Shown: positions 1-9,521, counted from the stretch's first letter. The stretch is DNA of 36,599 bases from an uncultured Pelagibacteraceae bacterium (GCA_902532565.1 CACAIR010000008.1:1-36599), one strand, 5' to 3'. A program made the numbers and translations. The notes: a model not told the origin generated them from the letters alone.

Positions 1-279
1 TTTGTCAATTTTATTTGATCTCAAAAATCCCTCCAACGCATGGTCTGGAGCGCTTGTTTTGGGGCCTCTAATCTCTTTAGATTCAATTTTAATTTGTTTA
101 CTTAGGCCCTCAAAAACTAAAACTAATCTATTTGGAGTTGAAAAAGAAAAATTTTTTTTTGATTTTATTGATTTTTCTTCAAATAAACTTTTGAAGTCTT
201 CAAAAATTTTTTCTCTTAAATTTTTCTGAAGCCCAGCAGGAATTTCTTCACTAAATAGCTCTAAAAAGAATTCTGACAT
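1..279 (-). CDS. glyS: Glycyl-tRNA synthetase beta subunit, N-terminal part (cut by window edge)
   Basis: Reading leftward from an ATG at 277-279, the frame stays open for 93 codons to the window edge. The translation begins MSEFFLELFSEEIPAG, which matches the conserved N-terminus of the GlyS beta chain (a hydrophobic-Glu-(I/L)-x-(S/T)-E-E-(I/L)-P pattern). A later segment with N-R-L followed by G-P-K fits the same family. GlyS pairs with GlyQ as an alpha2-beta2 enzyme charging tRNA-Gly; the beta chain supplies most tRNA recognition. It lies one base downstream of the glyQ stop, so the two are co-transcribed. The C-terminal majority is outside the window, so integrity cannot be judged. Confidence 0.9.
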   Translation of the reverse strand, partial: MSEFFLELFSEEIPAGLQKNLREKIFEDFKSLFEEKSIKSKKNFSFSTPNRLVLVFEGLSKQIKIESKEIRGPKTSAPDHALEGFLRSNKIDK

Positions 280-280
280 T

Positions 281-1162
281 TTATGTTTGGGACTCTACCC
301 AAATTGCAGCAGCTTGTTTTGTGATTTCTCTTATTCGACCAATATATTCTGCTCTTTGAGCAACGCTAATAGCCCCACGAGCATCTAATACGTTAAATAT
401 ATGACTTGCTTTCAAACATTGATCATATGCAGGTAAGGATATATTTTTTTCAGCTAATGATTTTGCTTCACTTTCATGCATATCAAATATTTTGAATAAA
501 TTTTCTGTATTAGCGTGTTCAAAGTTATAAGCAGAAAACTCTTTCTCTGATTGATAAAAAACTTCTTTATAATCAATACCTTCATCATTCCAAACTAAAT
601 CATAAACGTTTTTTTTCTGTTGGGTAAACATACAAATTCTTTCAAGGCCGTAAGTTATTTCCACTGACACTGGTTTACATTCGAAACCTGCCATTTGTTG
701 AAAATATGTAAATTGAGATATTTCCATTCCATCACACCATACTTCCCATCCAAGACCTGCGGCTCCTAGAGTAGGGCTTTCCCAGTCATCTTCAATAAAT
801 CTAATATCATGGTCTTTATGATTAATTCCTATTACCGACAAACTATTTAAATAAAGTTTTTTAATATTTAGTGGAGAGGGTTTTATTATAACTTGAAATT
901 GATAATAATGCTGAAGTCTATTTGGATTATCTCCATATCTTCCATCAGTAGGTCTTCGAGAAGGTTGAACGTAAGCTGCTTTCCATGGCTTGGGCCCAAG
1001 TGATCTTAAAGTAGTAGCTGGGTGAAATGTTCCAGCTCCAACTTCCATATCATAAGGTTGTAAAATTACACATCCATTTTTACTCCAAAACTTTTGCAGA
1101 TTAATAATTGTATCTTGAAAAGTTTGAAATTTTGGTTTTTTTTTATTTTTTTTAGAGGCCAT
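281..1162 (-). CDS. glyQ: Glycyl-tRNA synthetase alpha subunit
   Basis: A 293-residue protein, the usual length for the class II GlyRS alpha chain, which binds ATP and glycine and forms glycyl-adenylate. Family hallmarks are the N-terminal FQDTI segment (15-19), [20 protein letters not shown] (31-50) and [12 protein letters not shown] (66-77). A Lys-rich tail of about ten residues precedes the conserved start. The ATG at 1160-1162 lies inside the end of the upstream peptidase gene (11-base overlap), and glyS follows after one base, so sppA-glyQ-glyS looks like one transcript. Function assignment is secure. Confidence 0.96.
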   Translation of the reverse strand: MASKKNKKKPKFQTFQDTIINLQKFWSKNGCVILQPYDMEVGAGTFHPATTLRSLGPKPWKAAYVQPSRRPTDGRYGDNPNRLQHYYQFQVIIKPSPLNIKKLYLNSLSVIGINHKDHDIRFIEDDWESPTLGAAGLGWEVWCDGMEISQFTYFQQMAGFECKPVSVEITYGLERICMFTQQKKNVYDLVWNDEGIDYKEVFYQSEKEFSAYNFEHANTENLFKIFDMHESEAKSLAEKNISLPAYDQCLKASHIFNVLDARGAISVAQRAEYIGRIREITKQAAAIWVESQT

Positions 1163-1958
1163 ATTTTTGCCAAACTGATTTCTCCTCTAATATGTTTGCT
1201 AATTGATCGACATGGTCATTTGAAGATGACAATCTTTTGCTAAGCCAACTTTTTGATTTTTCAAATTTTTTAATAACAACATCCTCTCCAAATTTTTCTC
1301 TTAATATCTGATTTACATTTCCTATCTCATCTATCAAACCAAGATCTTTGGCTTTTCTGCCTGACCAAAATTCACCTGAAAATAATTCTACCTCAGATTT
1401 TTTTAGTTTTGATGACCTGCTTTTTTCGACTACCTCTATGAAATCTTTATGTAAATCTAATTGAATATTTTTTAATCTTTCGATGTCTTCCTTTTTTTCA
1501 TCTAGAAATGGATCTAATGTACTTTTATTTTTCCCAGCAGTATGCACTCTTCTCTCAACACCTATTTTTTTTATCAATTCTGTAAAACCAAAAGAAGAGT
1601 AGATAACTCCTATCGAGCCTATTATTGAACTTGAGTTCGCGTAAATTTCATCTCCAGCACATGCTATTAGATATCCACCTGAGGCAGCTACATCTTCGGC
1701 AAAAACTATCACTTTTTTTTTATTTTTTTTTGCCTGTTGTCTTATTAAGCTGTAAATTAAATGTGATTGGACGGGAGAACCTCCAGGTGAATTTATTGTA
1801 ATAGCAACACATGGTGCTTTTTTAACTGAAAAAGCTTTTAAAATAATCTCTTCTTGACCAGAAAAATCTATACCTTGTTTAAATTTACCAACATTTCCAA
1901 TTACACCACTTAGTTTTATATGTGGAATAATTTTTTTCTTTTTAAAAAAAGAGAGCAT
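1152..1958 (-). CDS. sppA: S49-family signal peptide peptidase (SppA/SohB-like)
   Basis: A 268-residue S49 peptidase. It carries the SPGG turn (57-60), [10 protein letters not shown] (90-99) with the likely nucleophile Ser93, the SIIGSIGV segment (111-118), and [12 protein letters not shown] (140-151), which contains the candidate general-base Lys. The family cleaves remnant signal peptides or membrane proteins as ring oligomers. The N-terminus is short and basic with no obvious membrane helix, so it may be cytoplasmic or peripheral rather than anchored like E. coli SppA. It is the first gene of the leftward glyQS transcript. The sppA symbol is by family; substrate unknown. Confidence 0.88.
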   Translation of the reverse strand: MLSFFKKKKIIPHIKLSGVIGNVGKFKQGIDFSGQEEIILKAFSVKKAPCVAITINSPGGSPVQSHLIYSLIRQQAKKNKKKVIVFAEDVAASGGYLIACAGDEIYANSSSIIGSIGVIYSSFGFTELIKKIGVERRVHTAGKNKSTLDPFLDEKKEDIERLKNIQLDLHKDFIEVVEKSRSSKLKKSEVELFSGEFWSGRKAKDLGLIDEIGNVNQILREKFGEDVVIKKFEKSKSWLSKRLSSSNDHVDQLANILEEKSVWQKYGL

Positions 1959-2071
1959 TTTGAATATTTATAGAATTTTTTTGTGAATATAAAGACACCT
2001 TATAATTGAAGATTCAGGTGCGTCAATTGATAAGTATCAAAAGTAACCTTTTATACTAATTTGCTCAGTAA
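1959..2071. promoter_or_regulatory. Divergent promoter region between sppA and ispB
   Basis: At 113 bases this is the longest intergenic gap in the window. On the plus strand a TATACT at 2052-2057 lies 14 bases before the ispB ATG, with a TTGATA at 2027-2032 as a -35 candidate (19-base spacer, slightly long). A perfect TATAAT lies at 2001-2006. The latter sits in the loop of an imperfect inverted repeat, GACACCT (1994-2000) against AGGTGCGTC (2016-2024). Which hexamers are used cannot be decided from sequence alone. Confidence 0.4.
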
Positions 2072-3085
2072 ATGGGAAGTGTCATACAACTAAAAAACAA
2101 AATTAATAATTCATATTTTCAACTTAAAAATTCGGTTGAAGATAAATTGATGTTAGTTGAAGAAAAAATTAAGTCTAAATTAGAGAGCAATGTTGAGTTA
2201 GTTCAAAAAATGACAAGCTATCACCTCGATACGGGTGGAAAAAGATTAAGGGCCTTACTGACTTTAGGTTCTGCAAAATTATGTAAATATTCAAAAGGAA
2301 CTAGAGATATAAATTTAGCTGCTTGTGTAGAACTTATTCACTCAGCAACTTTAATGCACGATGATGTAATAGATAATGGATCTATCAGAAGGGGAAGAGA
2401 AACTTTAAACAAAGTTTGGGATAACCATTCTTCTGTTTTGGTTGGAGATTATTTGCTTAGTAGATGTTTTGAAATGATGGTAGATGATGGAAATATTGAA
2501 GTCTTAAAATTATTATCCTCAACTTCCTCTAAGATTGCTCAAGGAGAAGTTCTTCAATTACAGCATAAAGGTGAGGTAGATATGTTGGAGGAAACTTATT
2601 TAAAAATAATCTCTGCAAAAACTGCTGAATTATTTGCAGCCTCTACCAAAGTTGGTGCAATATTGTCAGATGTGACATCGAAGGAAAAAGAAGCTTTAGA
2701 ATTTTATGGAAGGAATTTGGGGTTAACGTTCCAAATAGCTGATGATACTTTAGATTACAATTCTGAGTCAAAATTATTTGGAAAAAAAATTGGCAAAGAT
2801 TTTTATGAAGGGAAAATTACTCTGCCAATAATCTTATTATTCCAAAAAGCAAATCTGAAAGAAAAAGAAAATCTTAAAAATATTTTTCTAAAAGACAGTA
2901 GAGATGAAAGTAATTTTAATTATACGTTAACATTAATCAAACAATATGAAATTATTAAAGAATGTTATCAAAAAGCAAATCATTATATAAATTTAGCGTC
3001 AAACTCGTTATCGATATTTAAAGATTGTAATGAGAGAAATATTCTTGAAAATTTAACTTCATTTAGTTTGTCTAGAGATTTTTAG
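2072..3085 (+). CDS. ispB: Long-chain polyprenyl diphosphate synthase (octaprenyl/decaprenyl type)
   Basis: A 337-residue trans-prenyltransferase that extends FPP with IPP units to make the ubiquinone side chain. It has the first Asp-rich motif DDVID (97-101) followed by RRGRETLNK, GGKRLR (55-60), and the second Asp-rich motif DDTLD (224-228). The single-gap DDxxD form and the Ala/Ser upstream of it are typical of long-chain enzymes, in contrast to the IspA-type gene at 6743-7615. The exact chain length cannot be read from sequence. Its stop overlaps the end of convergent pdxH by 4 bases. The ispB symbol is by analogy. Confidence 0.9.
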   Translation: MGSVIQLKNKINNSYFQLKNSVEDKLMLVEEKIKSKLESNVELVQKMTSYHLDTGGKRLRALLTLGSAKLCKYSKGTRDINLAACVELIHSATLMHDDVIDNGSIRRGRETLNKVWDNHSSVLVGDYLLSRCFEMMVDDGNIEVLKLLSSTSSKIAQGEVLQLQHKGEVDMLEETYLKIISAKTAELFAASTKVGAILSDVTSKEKEALEFYGRNLGLTFQIADDTLDYNSESKLFGKKIGKDFYEGKITLPIILLFQKANLKEKENLKNIFLKDSRDESNFNYTLTLIKQYEIIKECYQKANHYINLASNSLSIFKDCNERNILENLTSFSLSRDF

Positions 3086-3708
3086 GGACTTAGAAGACTT
3101 TTTATCCAATTACCGTTTTTATCTAAAGAGTACTTTAATCTTTCATGTATTCTATTATCTCCATCTAACCAAAATTCAATAGTTGAAGGTGTTAAATTCC
3201 AGCCAGACCAGTGGCTTGGTCTTGGAACATTATCTCTGTCATTAAATTTTTTTTTATAATTTTCTAAAGCATCTAAAAGTTCATTTCTAGTTCGTAGAAT
3301 ACTGCTTTGTTTTGAGGCCCAGGCACCTATTCTGCTATCATATGCTCTTGAATTATAGTACTCATCAGCGGTTTGATCATCTACTTGTTTCAATGTTCCA
3401 ACTATTCTTATTTGTCTTAGTAGACTTTTCCAATGAAAGCACATTGTAGCATTTGGGTTTTCTTTAATTTCATTTCCTTTCTGACTATTTAAATTCGTAT
3501 AAAAAATAAATCCTTTTTCACTGTGTCCTTTGAGTAAAACCATTCTTACCGAGGGAATACCCTCTTTGTTTGCAGTACCAAGTGCTAAAGCATTTGGATC
3601 ATTAATCTCTTTTTTTTGAGCCTCCTCAAACCATTTTTGAAATAGTTCAAATGGGTTATCTAAATCTAAGAAGCATTTATTAAGTCCTAAAGAGTTTTTT
3701 TGATTCAT
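3082..3708 (-). CDS. pdxH: Pyridoxamine/pyridoxine 5'-phosphate oxidase
   Basis: A 208-residue FMN enzyme that oxidises PNP or PMP to pyridoxal 5'-phosphate, the last step of the DXP-dependent vitamin B6 route and of salvage. Family motifs are RMVLLKG (55-61), YTNLNSQKG (70-78), FHWKSLLRQIRI (91-102) and the C-terminal FWLDGDNRIHERLKY, equivalent to the PLP/FMN-contacting R-x-H-x-R region. Length is normal. It is a single leftward gene between ispB (convergent, 4-base overlap) and aroC (divergent, 33 bases). Confidence 0.94.
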   Translation of the reverse strand: MNQKNSLGLNKCFLDLDNPFELFQKWFEEAQKKEINDPNALALGTANKEGIPSVRMVLLKGHSEKGFIFYTNLNSQKGNEIKENPNATMCFHWKSLLRQIRIVGTLKQVDDQTADEYYNSRAYDSRIGAWASKQSSILRTRNELLDALENYKKKFNDRDNVPRPSHWSGWNLTPSTIEFWLDGDNRIHERLKYSLDKNGNWIKSLLSP

Positions 3709-3728
3709 AATTTAAACAAAATAATCTA

Positions 3729-3734
3729 TATAAT
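3729..3734 (+). promoter_or_regulatory. Candidate -10 element of aroC, leaderless geometry
   Basis: A perfect TATAAT lies in the 33-base gap between pdxH and aroC and ends 7 bases before the aroC ATG at 3742. Standard -10 to start spacing would put transcription initiation at or within a base or two of the ATG. No Shine-Dalgarno sequence is visible. No good -35 is seen at 16-18 bases. Confidence 0.35.
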
Positions 3735-3741
3735 ATAAATA

Positions 3742-4824
3742 ATGTCATTTAATACTTTTGGAAAGCTATTTCGTTTTACAACATGGGGGGAATCTCATGG
3801 TCCTGCAATTGGCTGCATTATTGATGGTTGTCCACCAAATATAAATCTAAAAGAGCAAGATATTCAGAGAGAATTGGACAAAAGAAAACCAGGGCAATCA
3901 AAATTTACAACTCAGAGAAAAGAAGACGATAAAGTCGAAATATTGTCTGGCGTTTTTGAGGGCAAAACTACTGGTACACCTATTTCACTTATAATTTATA
4001 ATAAAGATATGAGATCTAAAGATTACGGAGATATTAAAGATAAATTTAGACCCGGTCATGCAGATTTTACTTATTTTAAGAAATACGGAATAAGAGATTA
4101 TAGAGGTGGCGGAAGATCCTCGGCAAGAGAAACTGCTGCTAGAGTTGCGGCCGGGGCAGTAGCGAAAATTGTATTGCAAAAAAAATTAGGTCAAAAATTT
4201 AAAGTAATTGGTGCAGTAACTCAATTGGGAATATTAGGATGTGATACCAGTCAATGGAATGATAAAGTAATATCAAAAAATCCATTTTTTTGTCCAGACA
4301 AATCAATAATTAAACTCTGGGAAAAATATTTACTCAGCGTAAGAAAATCTGGATCGTCATGTGGTGCAGTAATTGAAATAAGAGCAAGAGGTATTCCTGT
4401 AGGTTTGGGTGCCCCAATATATTCAAAGTTAGATACTGATATAGCTTCAAGTCTAATGAGTATTAATGCTGTAAAAGGTGTAAACATTGGGTCAGGAATG
4501 AATTCTGCACAACTAAGTGGAGAACAAAATTCTGATGAAATTTCATTAAAAGATAAAAAATTAAAATTCTACTCAAATAATGCCGGGGGAATATTAGGTG
4601 GAATTTCGACAGGTCAAGAAATTATTGCTTCATTTGCTGTCAAACCAACTTCTTCAATTTTAACAACAAGAAAAACAATTAATAAATTTGGAAAGAATAC
4701 AAAAATTTCAGTCAAAGGTAGACATGATCCATGTGTTGGTATTAGAGCAGTTCCAATTGCTGAAGCAATGATGAATTGTGTGCTGCTTGATCACTACCTA
4801 ATGCACAAAGCTCAATGTGGATAA
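3742..4824 (+). CDS. aroC: Chorismate synthase
   Basis: A 360-residue enzyme that makes chorismate from 5-enolpyruvylshikimate 3-phosphate, the last common step to aromatic amino acids. It needs reduced FMN. Signature segments are [12 protein letters not shown] (13-24), [14 protein letters not shown] (103-116) and [19 protein letters not shown] (121-139), plus [18 protein letters not shown] near the C-terminus. All conserved His/Arg/Ser clusters appear intact and length is typical. It is monocistronic, convergent with dxs across 5 bases. Confidence 0.97.
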   Translation: MSFNTFGKLFRFTTWGESHGPAIGCIIDGCPPNINLKEQDIQRELDKRKPGQSKFTTQRKEDDKVEILSGVFEGKTTGTPISLIIYNKDMRSKDYGDIKDKFRPGHADFTYFKKYGIRDYRGGGRSSARETAARVAAGAVAKIVLQKKLGQKFKVIGAVTQLGILGCDTSQWNDKVISKNPFFCPDKSIIKLWEKYLLSVRKSGSSCGAVIEIRARGIPVGLGAPIYSKLDTDIASSLMSINAVKGVNIGSGMNSAQLSGEQNSDEISLKDKKLKFYSNNAGGILGGISTGQEIIASFAVKPTSSILTTRKTINKFGKNTKISVKGRHDPCVGIRAVPIAEAMMNCVLLDHYLMHKAQCG

Positions 4825-4829
4825 AAAAA

Positions 4830-6746
4830 TTAATCTTTTACAACTCTTATTGAATCTTTGCTGAAAAAAACATCTAATATTTTTTTTGAAATTTGAGAAC
4901 AGTTTAAACCAGCTAACTCATACATTTTCATCGGGTTATCTTGTTCAATAAATCTATCAGGTAAAGTCATAGATCTAAATTTCAAACCTTTATCAAATAT
5001 ACCTTTCTCTGATAATAAATTTTTAACATGGGAACCAAATCCTCCAATTGAACCCTCCTCGATTGTAACCATAACTTCATGCTCCTTTGCACAATTCAAA
5101 ATAAGTTTCTCATCTAATGGTTTAGCAAATCGCGAGTCTACTAATGTTACAGAAATGCCTTTTGCTTTTAACTCTTTTGCAGCCAGCTTACACTCCGCGA
5201 GTCTTGTGCCTAAGCTTAAAATACATATTTGAGTACCCTTTTGAATGATCCTTGCTTTACCAATTTCAATTTTTTCATCAATTGTTGGTAATTCAATGCC
5301 AATACCTGTTCCTCTTGGATATCTAATTGCACAAGGCTTATCATTAATCTCCACTGATGTGTTAATCATTTTTACTAGCTCAGCCTCATCACTTGCCGCC
5401 ATTACAACAAAATTTGGTAGGGTTGACAAATACGTTATATCAAATGAACCTGCATGTGTTGATCCATCAGCTCCAACTAAACCTGCTCTATCTATTGCAA
5501 ATCTTACAGGTAAACTTTGTATAGCTACATCATGGACGACTTGATCATAAGCTCTTTGTAAGAAAGTAGAATAAATAGCTGCATAAGGTTTATAACCTTC
5601 AGTTGCTAGTCCAGCTGCAAAAGTTACTGCATGTTGTTCAGCAATACCAACATCAAACATTCTATTTGGAAATTCTTTACCAAAAATATCCATTCCTGTT
5701 CCACTGGGCATGGCCGCAGTTATTCCAACAATTTTACTATCTTTTTTTGCATGCTTTACTAAAGTATTTGCAAAGACTTTTGTATAAGCTGGAAGATTGG
5801 TCCTACTTTTTAATTGCTCACCTGTTTCTACATTAAATTTTGATACACCATGGTAATGATCGTTAGCTTTTTCAGCATAAGAATAGCCTTTACCTTTTTG
5901 TGTTTTAATATGTATCATTATAGGGCCCTCATATTTTGAGTCTCTGGCATTTCTCAATATTGGAATGAGAGACGATAAATCATGACCATCTATAGGACCT
6001 GCATAATAAAATCCTAATGAACTGAAAAGAGTTCCTCCAGTAACAGCTGAACGTAAAAAATCCTCCGCTTTACCAGCTTTTGCGCTAAATCTTTTTGAAA
6101 ATGCTGAAGTAATTAGTTTAAAAGTTTCTCTTAAACTAAAATAAATTTTCCCAGTAAATAATTTTGCTAAATAGGTTCGCATTGCACCAACTGGTTTTGC
6201 AATTGACATATCGTTATCATTCAAAACTACAATCATTTTTGTTTTAGAAGCACCTGCATTATTCATTGCTTCATAGGCCATACCCGCACTTATTGCCCCA
6301 TCCCCTATCACAGCTATTACATTAGAGGATTTGTTTTCAAGTTTATTTGCCTCAGCAATACCTAAAGCTGATGAGATCGAAGTTGAGCTATGAGCAGCTC
6401 CGAAAGGGTCATATTCACTTTCTGATCTTTTAGTAAAACCAGATAATCCATCTCCCTGTCTTAAAGTTCTAATTTTATCTTTTCTGCCAGTCAAAATTTT
6501 ATGTGGATAAGATTGGTGTCCAACATCCCATATCAATTTATCGTTTGGGGTATCAAAAATATAATGTAGAGCTATTGTTAATTCAACAACACCAAGACCA
6601 GCACCTAAATGGCCACCTGTTTCTGAAACTGCACTTATCATTTCAGCCCTTACTTCATCGGCAACTTCCTGCAAATTATTTTCTTTAATTTTCCTTAAAT
6701 CAGAGGGAAAGTTTATTTCATTTAAATATTTATAATCTTTTTTCAT
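4830..6746 (-). CDS. dxs: 1-deoxy-D-xylulose-5-phosphate synthase
   Basis: A 638-residue TPP enzyme joining pyruvate and glyceraldehyde 3-phosphate into DXP, the entry step of the MEP isoprenoid pathway and the source of DXP for PLP and thiazole. Visible are [16 protein letters not shown] (73-88), the GDGxxxxGxxxEAxNxAG TPP/Mg motif from 148, the central [15 protein letters not shown] segment, and the C-terminal transketolase-like domain. It is the last gene of the leftward xseB-ispA-dxs cluster, an arrangement common in proteobacteria. Its ATG overlaps the ispA stop by 4 bases. Length is normal. Confidence 0.97.
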   Translation of the reverse strand: MKKDYKYLNEINFPSDLRKIKENNLQEVADEVRAEMISAVSETGGHLGAGLGVVELTIALHYIFDTPNDKLIWDVGHQSYPHKILTGRKDKIRTLRQGDGLSGFTKRSESEYDPFGAAHSSTSISSALGIAEANKLENKSSNVIAVIGDGAISAGMAYEAMNNAGASKTKMIVVLNDNDMSIAKPVGAMRTYLAKLFTGKIYFSLRETFKLITSAFSKRFSAKAGKAEDFLRSAVTGGTLFSSLGFYYAGPIDGHDLSSLIPILRNARDSKYEGPIMIHIKTQKGKGYSYAEKANDHYHGVSKFNVETGEQLKSRTNLPAYTKVFANTLVKHAKKDSKIVGITAAMPSGTGMDIFGKEFPNRMFDVGIAEQHAVTFAAGLATEGYKPYAAIYSTFLQRAYDQVVHDVAIQSLPVRFAIDRAGLVGADGSTHAGSFDITYLSTLPNFVVMAASDEAELVKMINTSVEINDKPCAIRYPRGTGIGIELPTIDEKIEIGKARIIQKGTQICILSLGTRLAECKLAAKELKAKGISVTLVDSRFAKPLDEKLILNCAKEHEVMVTIEEGSIGGFGSHVKNLLSEKGIFDKGLKFRSMTLPDRFIEQDNPMKMYELAGLNCSQISKKILDVFFSKDSIRVVKD

Positions 6747-7615
6747 CTTTCTCTTTTTAAAATATAATTTAAAGTATCACTAATTTCATTTTTATTCTTG
6801 CCGTATTTATTCAGTTTATTATTAATATTTTTTATAATCTTATTACAATATTTAATTGAATTCCTATAACCTAATAAACTTATTAGAGTTGCTTTTCCTT
6901 TTTTATTATCTTTTCCTGTTTTTTTTCCTGCTAGCTTTGAGTTTCCCCTAAAATCAATCAAATCATCAGCAATTTGAAATAAAAGTCCAATTTGAGATCC
7001 TATTTTCTCAAAAGACTTTATTTCGACTATATCTTTTTTTTTTATTATAGCTGGAGCTGCACAACAAAAACTAAAAAGTTTTCCTGTTTTTTTTATTTCC
7101 ATTTCAACTATCCTGTGTTTTGAAATTTTTTTTTTCTCATAACTTAAATCTAAATATTGTCCTCCGGCTATTCCTAAATGACCAGCACATTCTGACAATT
7201 TTTTTATTAAATCAATTTTAATTTTTTCATTCAATTCTAAGTTTCGACTAGATAAAATTTCAAATGCCATAGTAAGTAAAGAATTGCCAGCTAAAACAGC
7301 TGTTGATTCGCCGTATTTTATATGTGTAGATGGTTTTCCTCTTCTTATCTTATCATCATCCATGCAAGGTAAATCATCATGTATAAGTGAATATGCATGA
7401 ATACATTCAACTGCAGCACCTATAGTAATTAATGTTTTATATTTTATTGAAAATAAAAAACCAATATCAATTAAAACTTTTGATCTAATTTTTTTACCAC
7501 CAGGAAAAAGGCCATATTTCATAGCTGACATTAAATCTGAATTAGATTGTTTGTTAATATATCTTTTTAAGAAAAAATTTGTATCTTGTGCAATTTTACT
7601 AAGCTGGCTGTTCAT
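6743..7615 (-). CDS. ispA: Farnesyl/geranyl diphosphate synthase
   Basis: A 290-residue short-chain trans-prenyltransferase. It has FPGGKKIR (37-44), the first Asp motif in the bacterial FPP form DDLPCMDDD (80-88) with the two-residue insertion, RRGKPSTH (91-98), and the second motif DDLID (217-221). It condenses IPP with DMAPP/GPP to FPP, which would feed IspB and undecaprenyl synthesis. The gene starts directly after the xseB stop with no gap and overlaps dxs by 4 bases. The C-terminal part is Lys/Asn/Ile-rich and a 10-base A run (sense strand, 7126-7135) lies in the coding region. Confidence 0.93.
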   Translation of the reverse strand: MNSQLSKIAQDTNFFLKRYINKQSNSDLMSAMKYGLFPGGKKIRSKVLIDIGFLFSIKYKTLITIGAAVECIHAYSLIHDDLPCMDDDKIRRGKPSTHIKYGESTAVLAGNSLLTMAFEILSSRNLELNEKIKIDLIKKLSECAGHLGIAGGQYLDLSYEKKKISKHRIVEMEIKKTGKLFSFCCAAPAIIKKKDIVEIKSFEKIGSQIGLLFQIADDLIDFRGNSKLAGKKTGKDNKKGKATLISLLGYRNSIKYCNKIIKNINNKLNKYGKNKNEISDTLNYILKRER

Positions 7616-7846
7616 TTATTTTAATATATTATTTATTTTTTTTTTTGTCTCTTCACTTATTGATTTCAAATTTTTTTGAAATTTTTTTTCAATTATATTA
7701 TTTAATCGTAAAAGTTCTCTATAATTTTCTAATGAATTACCTAAGTCATTTTCTTTTTCTAAAGACTCAATAATTTTGTTTGCTTTTTCTGTAAGCTCCT
7801 CAAGAGAGCTTTGGTCATATTCGGGTGGTAAAATTTTATCTTTCAT
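7616..7846 (-). CDS. xseB: Exodeoxyribonuclease VII small subunit
   Basis: A 76-residue, highly charged helical protein containing SLEELTEKANKIIESLEKEN, followed by ENYRELLRLNNIIEKKFQ. This matches XseB, the small subunit that coats the XseA catalytic chain of exonuclease VII. The family consensus is F-E-x-x-(L/M)-x-x-L-E-x-I-V-x-x-L-E with a downstream L-E-x-(S/A)-L-x-x-Y-x-x-G. Here the G-x-x-L-C part is less conserved. Position immediately upstream of ispA-dxs supports the call, since xseB-ispA-dxs is a classic order. xseA is not in the window. Confidence 0.85.
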   Translation of the reverse strand: MKDKILPPEYDQSSLEELTEKANKIIESLEKENDLGNSLENYRELLRLNNIIEKKFQKNLKSISEETKKKINNILK

Positions 7847-7866
7847 ATAATAATAATTATTAATAC
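7847..7866. promoter_or_regulatory. 20-base divergent start region with a 12-base palindrome (xseB / tsaC)
   Basis: Only 20 bases separate the divergent ATG codons of xseB and tsaC. They contain a perfect 12-base palindrome, TAATAATTATTA, at 7851-7862, so each strand offers TATTAT/TAATAA-type -10 hexamers a few bases before its ATG. No Shine-Dalgarno sequence fits on either strand. The simplest reading is a symmetric core promoter firing both ways into leaderless or near-leaderless mRNAs, with -35 contacts inside the opposite gene. This is inferred from spacing. Confidence 0.35.
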
Positions 7867-8799
7867 ATGAAATCTATTCAATCAAATATCAAAAAAGCTA
7901 AAAATTATTTAGATAATAATCACTGCATTGCTGTGCCAACAGAAACCGTATATGGTTTAGCAGGTAATGCTTATTCAAATGATGCTATAAAAAAAATATT
8001 TAAGCTCAAAAAAAGACCTATAAATAATCCACTTATTGTTCATTATTATAATCTAGATCAACTTGAAAAAGATTGTGATTTAAATGATAATTTTTTGAAA
8101 CTTTATAAAAAGTTTTCGCCTGGACCAATAACATATATTTTAAAATTAAAAAAAAATTCTAAAATTTCTAAATTTGTTACGAATAATAAAAAAACTTTAG
8201 CTGTAAGATTTCCTAAGCATAATTTATTTAAAATTTTATTAAAAAGTTTGAGCTATCCTTTAGCTGCTCCTAGTGCAAATCTCTCCTCAAGACTAAGTTC
8301 TGTTAAAGTCTCAGATGTAAAAGATGAATTTGGAAAAAAAATTAAGTTCATTTTAGATGGTGGTAAAAGCAAAATAGGTGTTGAGTCTACAATTTTGAGC
8401 CTTTTAAATAGACCTTCAATATTAAGGTATGGAGGTTTAGATGTTTCAAAAATTGAAAAAGTTTTAAACAAAAAACTATTAATAAACATAAATACAAAAA
8501 TTAAAATTTCGCCTGGATTGTTTCCTCTTCATTACTCACCAGGTATACCTTTACGTATTAATGTAAAAATACCTAATAAAGATGAAGCTTATGTATTAAT
8601 AAAAAAAAGAAAAGTTCACTTCAAAAATTATTATTATTTGACTAAAAAAAGGAACCTAGATAAAGCTGCAAAAAATTTATATACAATTTTAAGAAAAATT
8701 AAACAAGATGGATTTAAAAAAATTGCAGTTGAAAAAATTCCAAATAAAGGTTTAGGTAAAACAATAAATGATAGACTTAATAGAGCTTCTAAATACTAA
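7867..8799 (+). CDS. tsaC: L-threonylcarbamoyladenylate synthase (Sua5/YrdC/YwlC type)
   Basis: A 310-residue protein that makes threonylcarbamoyl-AMP from Thr, bicarbonate and ATP for the t6A37 modification of ANN-decoding tRNAs. The YrdC domain covers roughly 1-205, with PTETVYGLAG (24-33), the substrate-binding KKRPINNPL (48-56) and APSANLSS around 136-143. A linker with SPGLFPLHYSPG leads to a shorter C-terminal Sua5-like domain, so it is the two-domain Sua5 form rather than the ~190-residue TsaC form. The stop shares one base with the ABC ATPase start, so co-transcription is likely. Confidence 0.92.
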   Translation: MKSIQSNIKKAKNYLDNNHCIAVPTETVYGLAGNAYSNDAIKKIFKLKKRPINNPLIVHYYNLDQLEKDCDLNDNFLKLYKKFSPGPITYILKLKKNSKISKFVTNNKKTLAVRFPKHNLFKILLKSLSYPLAAPSANLSSRLSSVKVSDVKDEFGKKIKFILDGGKSKIGVESTILSLLNRPSILRYGGLDVSKIEKVLNKKLLININTKIKISPGLFPLHYSPGIPLRINVKIPNKDEAYVLIKKRKVHFKNYYYLTKKRNLDKAAKNLYTILRKIKQDGFKKIAVEKIPNKGLGKTINDRLNRASKY

Positions 8800-9521
8800 T
8801 GATAAATTCAATCGAAGTAATTAATCTTACAAAGAGTTATAAATCAAAAATAGCTGTAAGAAATATCAATTTCAAAATTAATGAAAATGAAATGGTTGGC
8901 CTACTAGGTCCAAACGGTTGTGGAAAAACTACAACAATTGGAATGATATTAGGATTATTAAAACCAACTAATGGAAAAGTTTTGATCAACGGAGAAAATA
9001 TAGAAAAAAATAAAATTTCTCTTTTACATAAAATGAATTTTATTTCACCTTATATTGAGCTACCAAAAAAACTAAAAGTAAAACAAAATTTAATTGTATA
9101 CGGTAAACTTTATAATATTAAAAACTTACATCAACGAATAGATTATCTTACAAACAAACTCAGATTAAATGATTTATTAGATAGAATTACTGGGGAATTA
9201 TCCTCAGGACAAAAAAATAGAGTTAGCCTTGCTAAAGCTTTGATCAATGATCCTTCAGTACTTCTTTTAGATGAGCCTACAGCATCACTTGATCCAGAAA
9301 CTGGCGACTTTATTAGAACTTTTTTAGAAAATTATAAAAAAGAAAAAAAAATATCTGTTTTACTTGCTTCGCATAACATGAGTGAAGTTAAAAGATTATG
9401 TGGCTCTGTTTTAATGATGAAGGATGGTATTATAGTTGACAAAGGAACTCCGACTGAATTAATTACAAAATATGGAAGTAAAAATTTGGAAGAAGTTTTT
9501 TTAGAAATCGCAAGAAAATAA
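8799..9521 (+). CDS. ABC transporter ATP-binding protein (ABC-2 exporter type)
   Basis: A 240-residue nucleotide-binding domain. Walker A is GPNGCGKTT (37-45), the signature is LSSGQ (134-138), Walker B is VLLLDEP (154-160) with the catalytic Glu at 159, the D-loop is SLDP (163-166), and the switch His lies in LASHNMSEVKRL. The usual Q-loop Gln is absent: the equivalent stretch reads NFISPYI (80-86). A C-terminal helix-rich tail of the drug/polysaccharide exporter ATPase type follows. It forms a pair with the permease two bases downstream. Substrate is unknown; it could export lipid, polysaccharide or small molecules. Confidence 0.9.
   Translation: MINSIEVINLTKSYKSKIAVRNINFKINENEMVGLLGPNGCGKTTTIGMILGLLKPTNGKVLINGENIEKNKISLLHKMNFISPYIELPKKLKVKQNLIVYGKLYNIKNLHQRIDYLTNKLRLNDLLDRITGELSSGQKNRVSLAKALINDPSVLLLDEPTASLDPETGDFIRTFLENYKKEKKISVLLASHNMSEVKRLCGSVLMMKDGIIVDKGTPTELITKYGSKNLEEVFLEIARK

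Noticed and set aside
5245-5544. 99-residue open frame antisense to dxs
   Set aside because: It is a complementary-strand shadow of a highly conserved enzyme and has no own signals.
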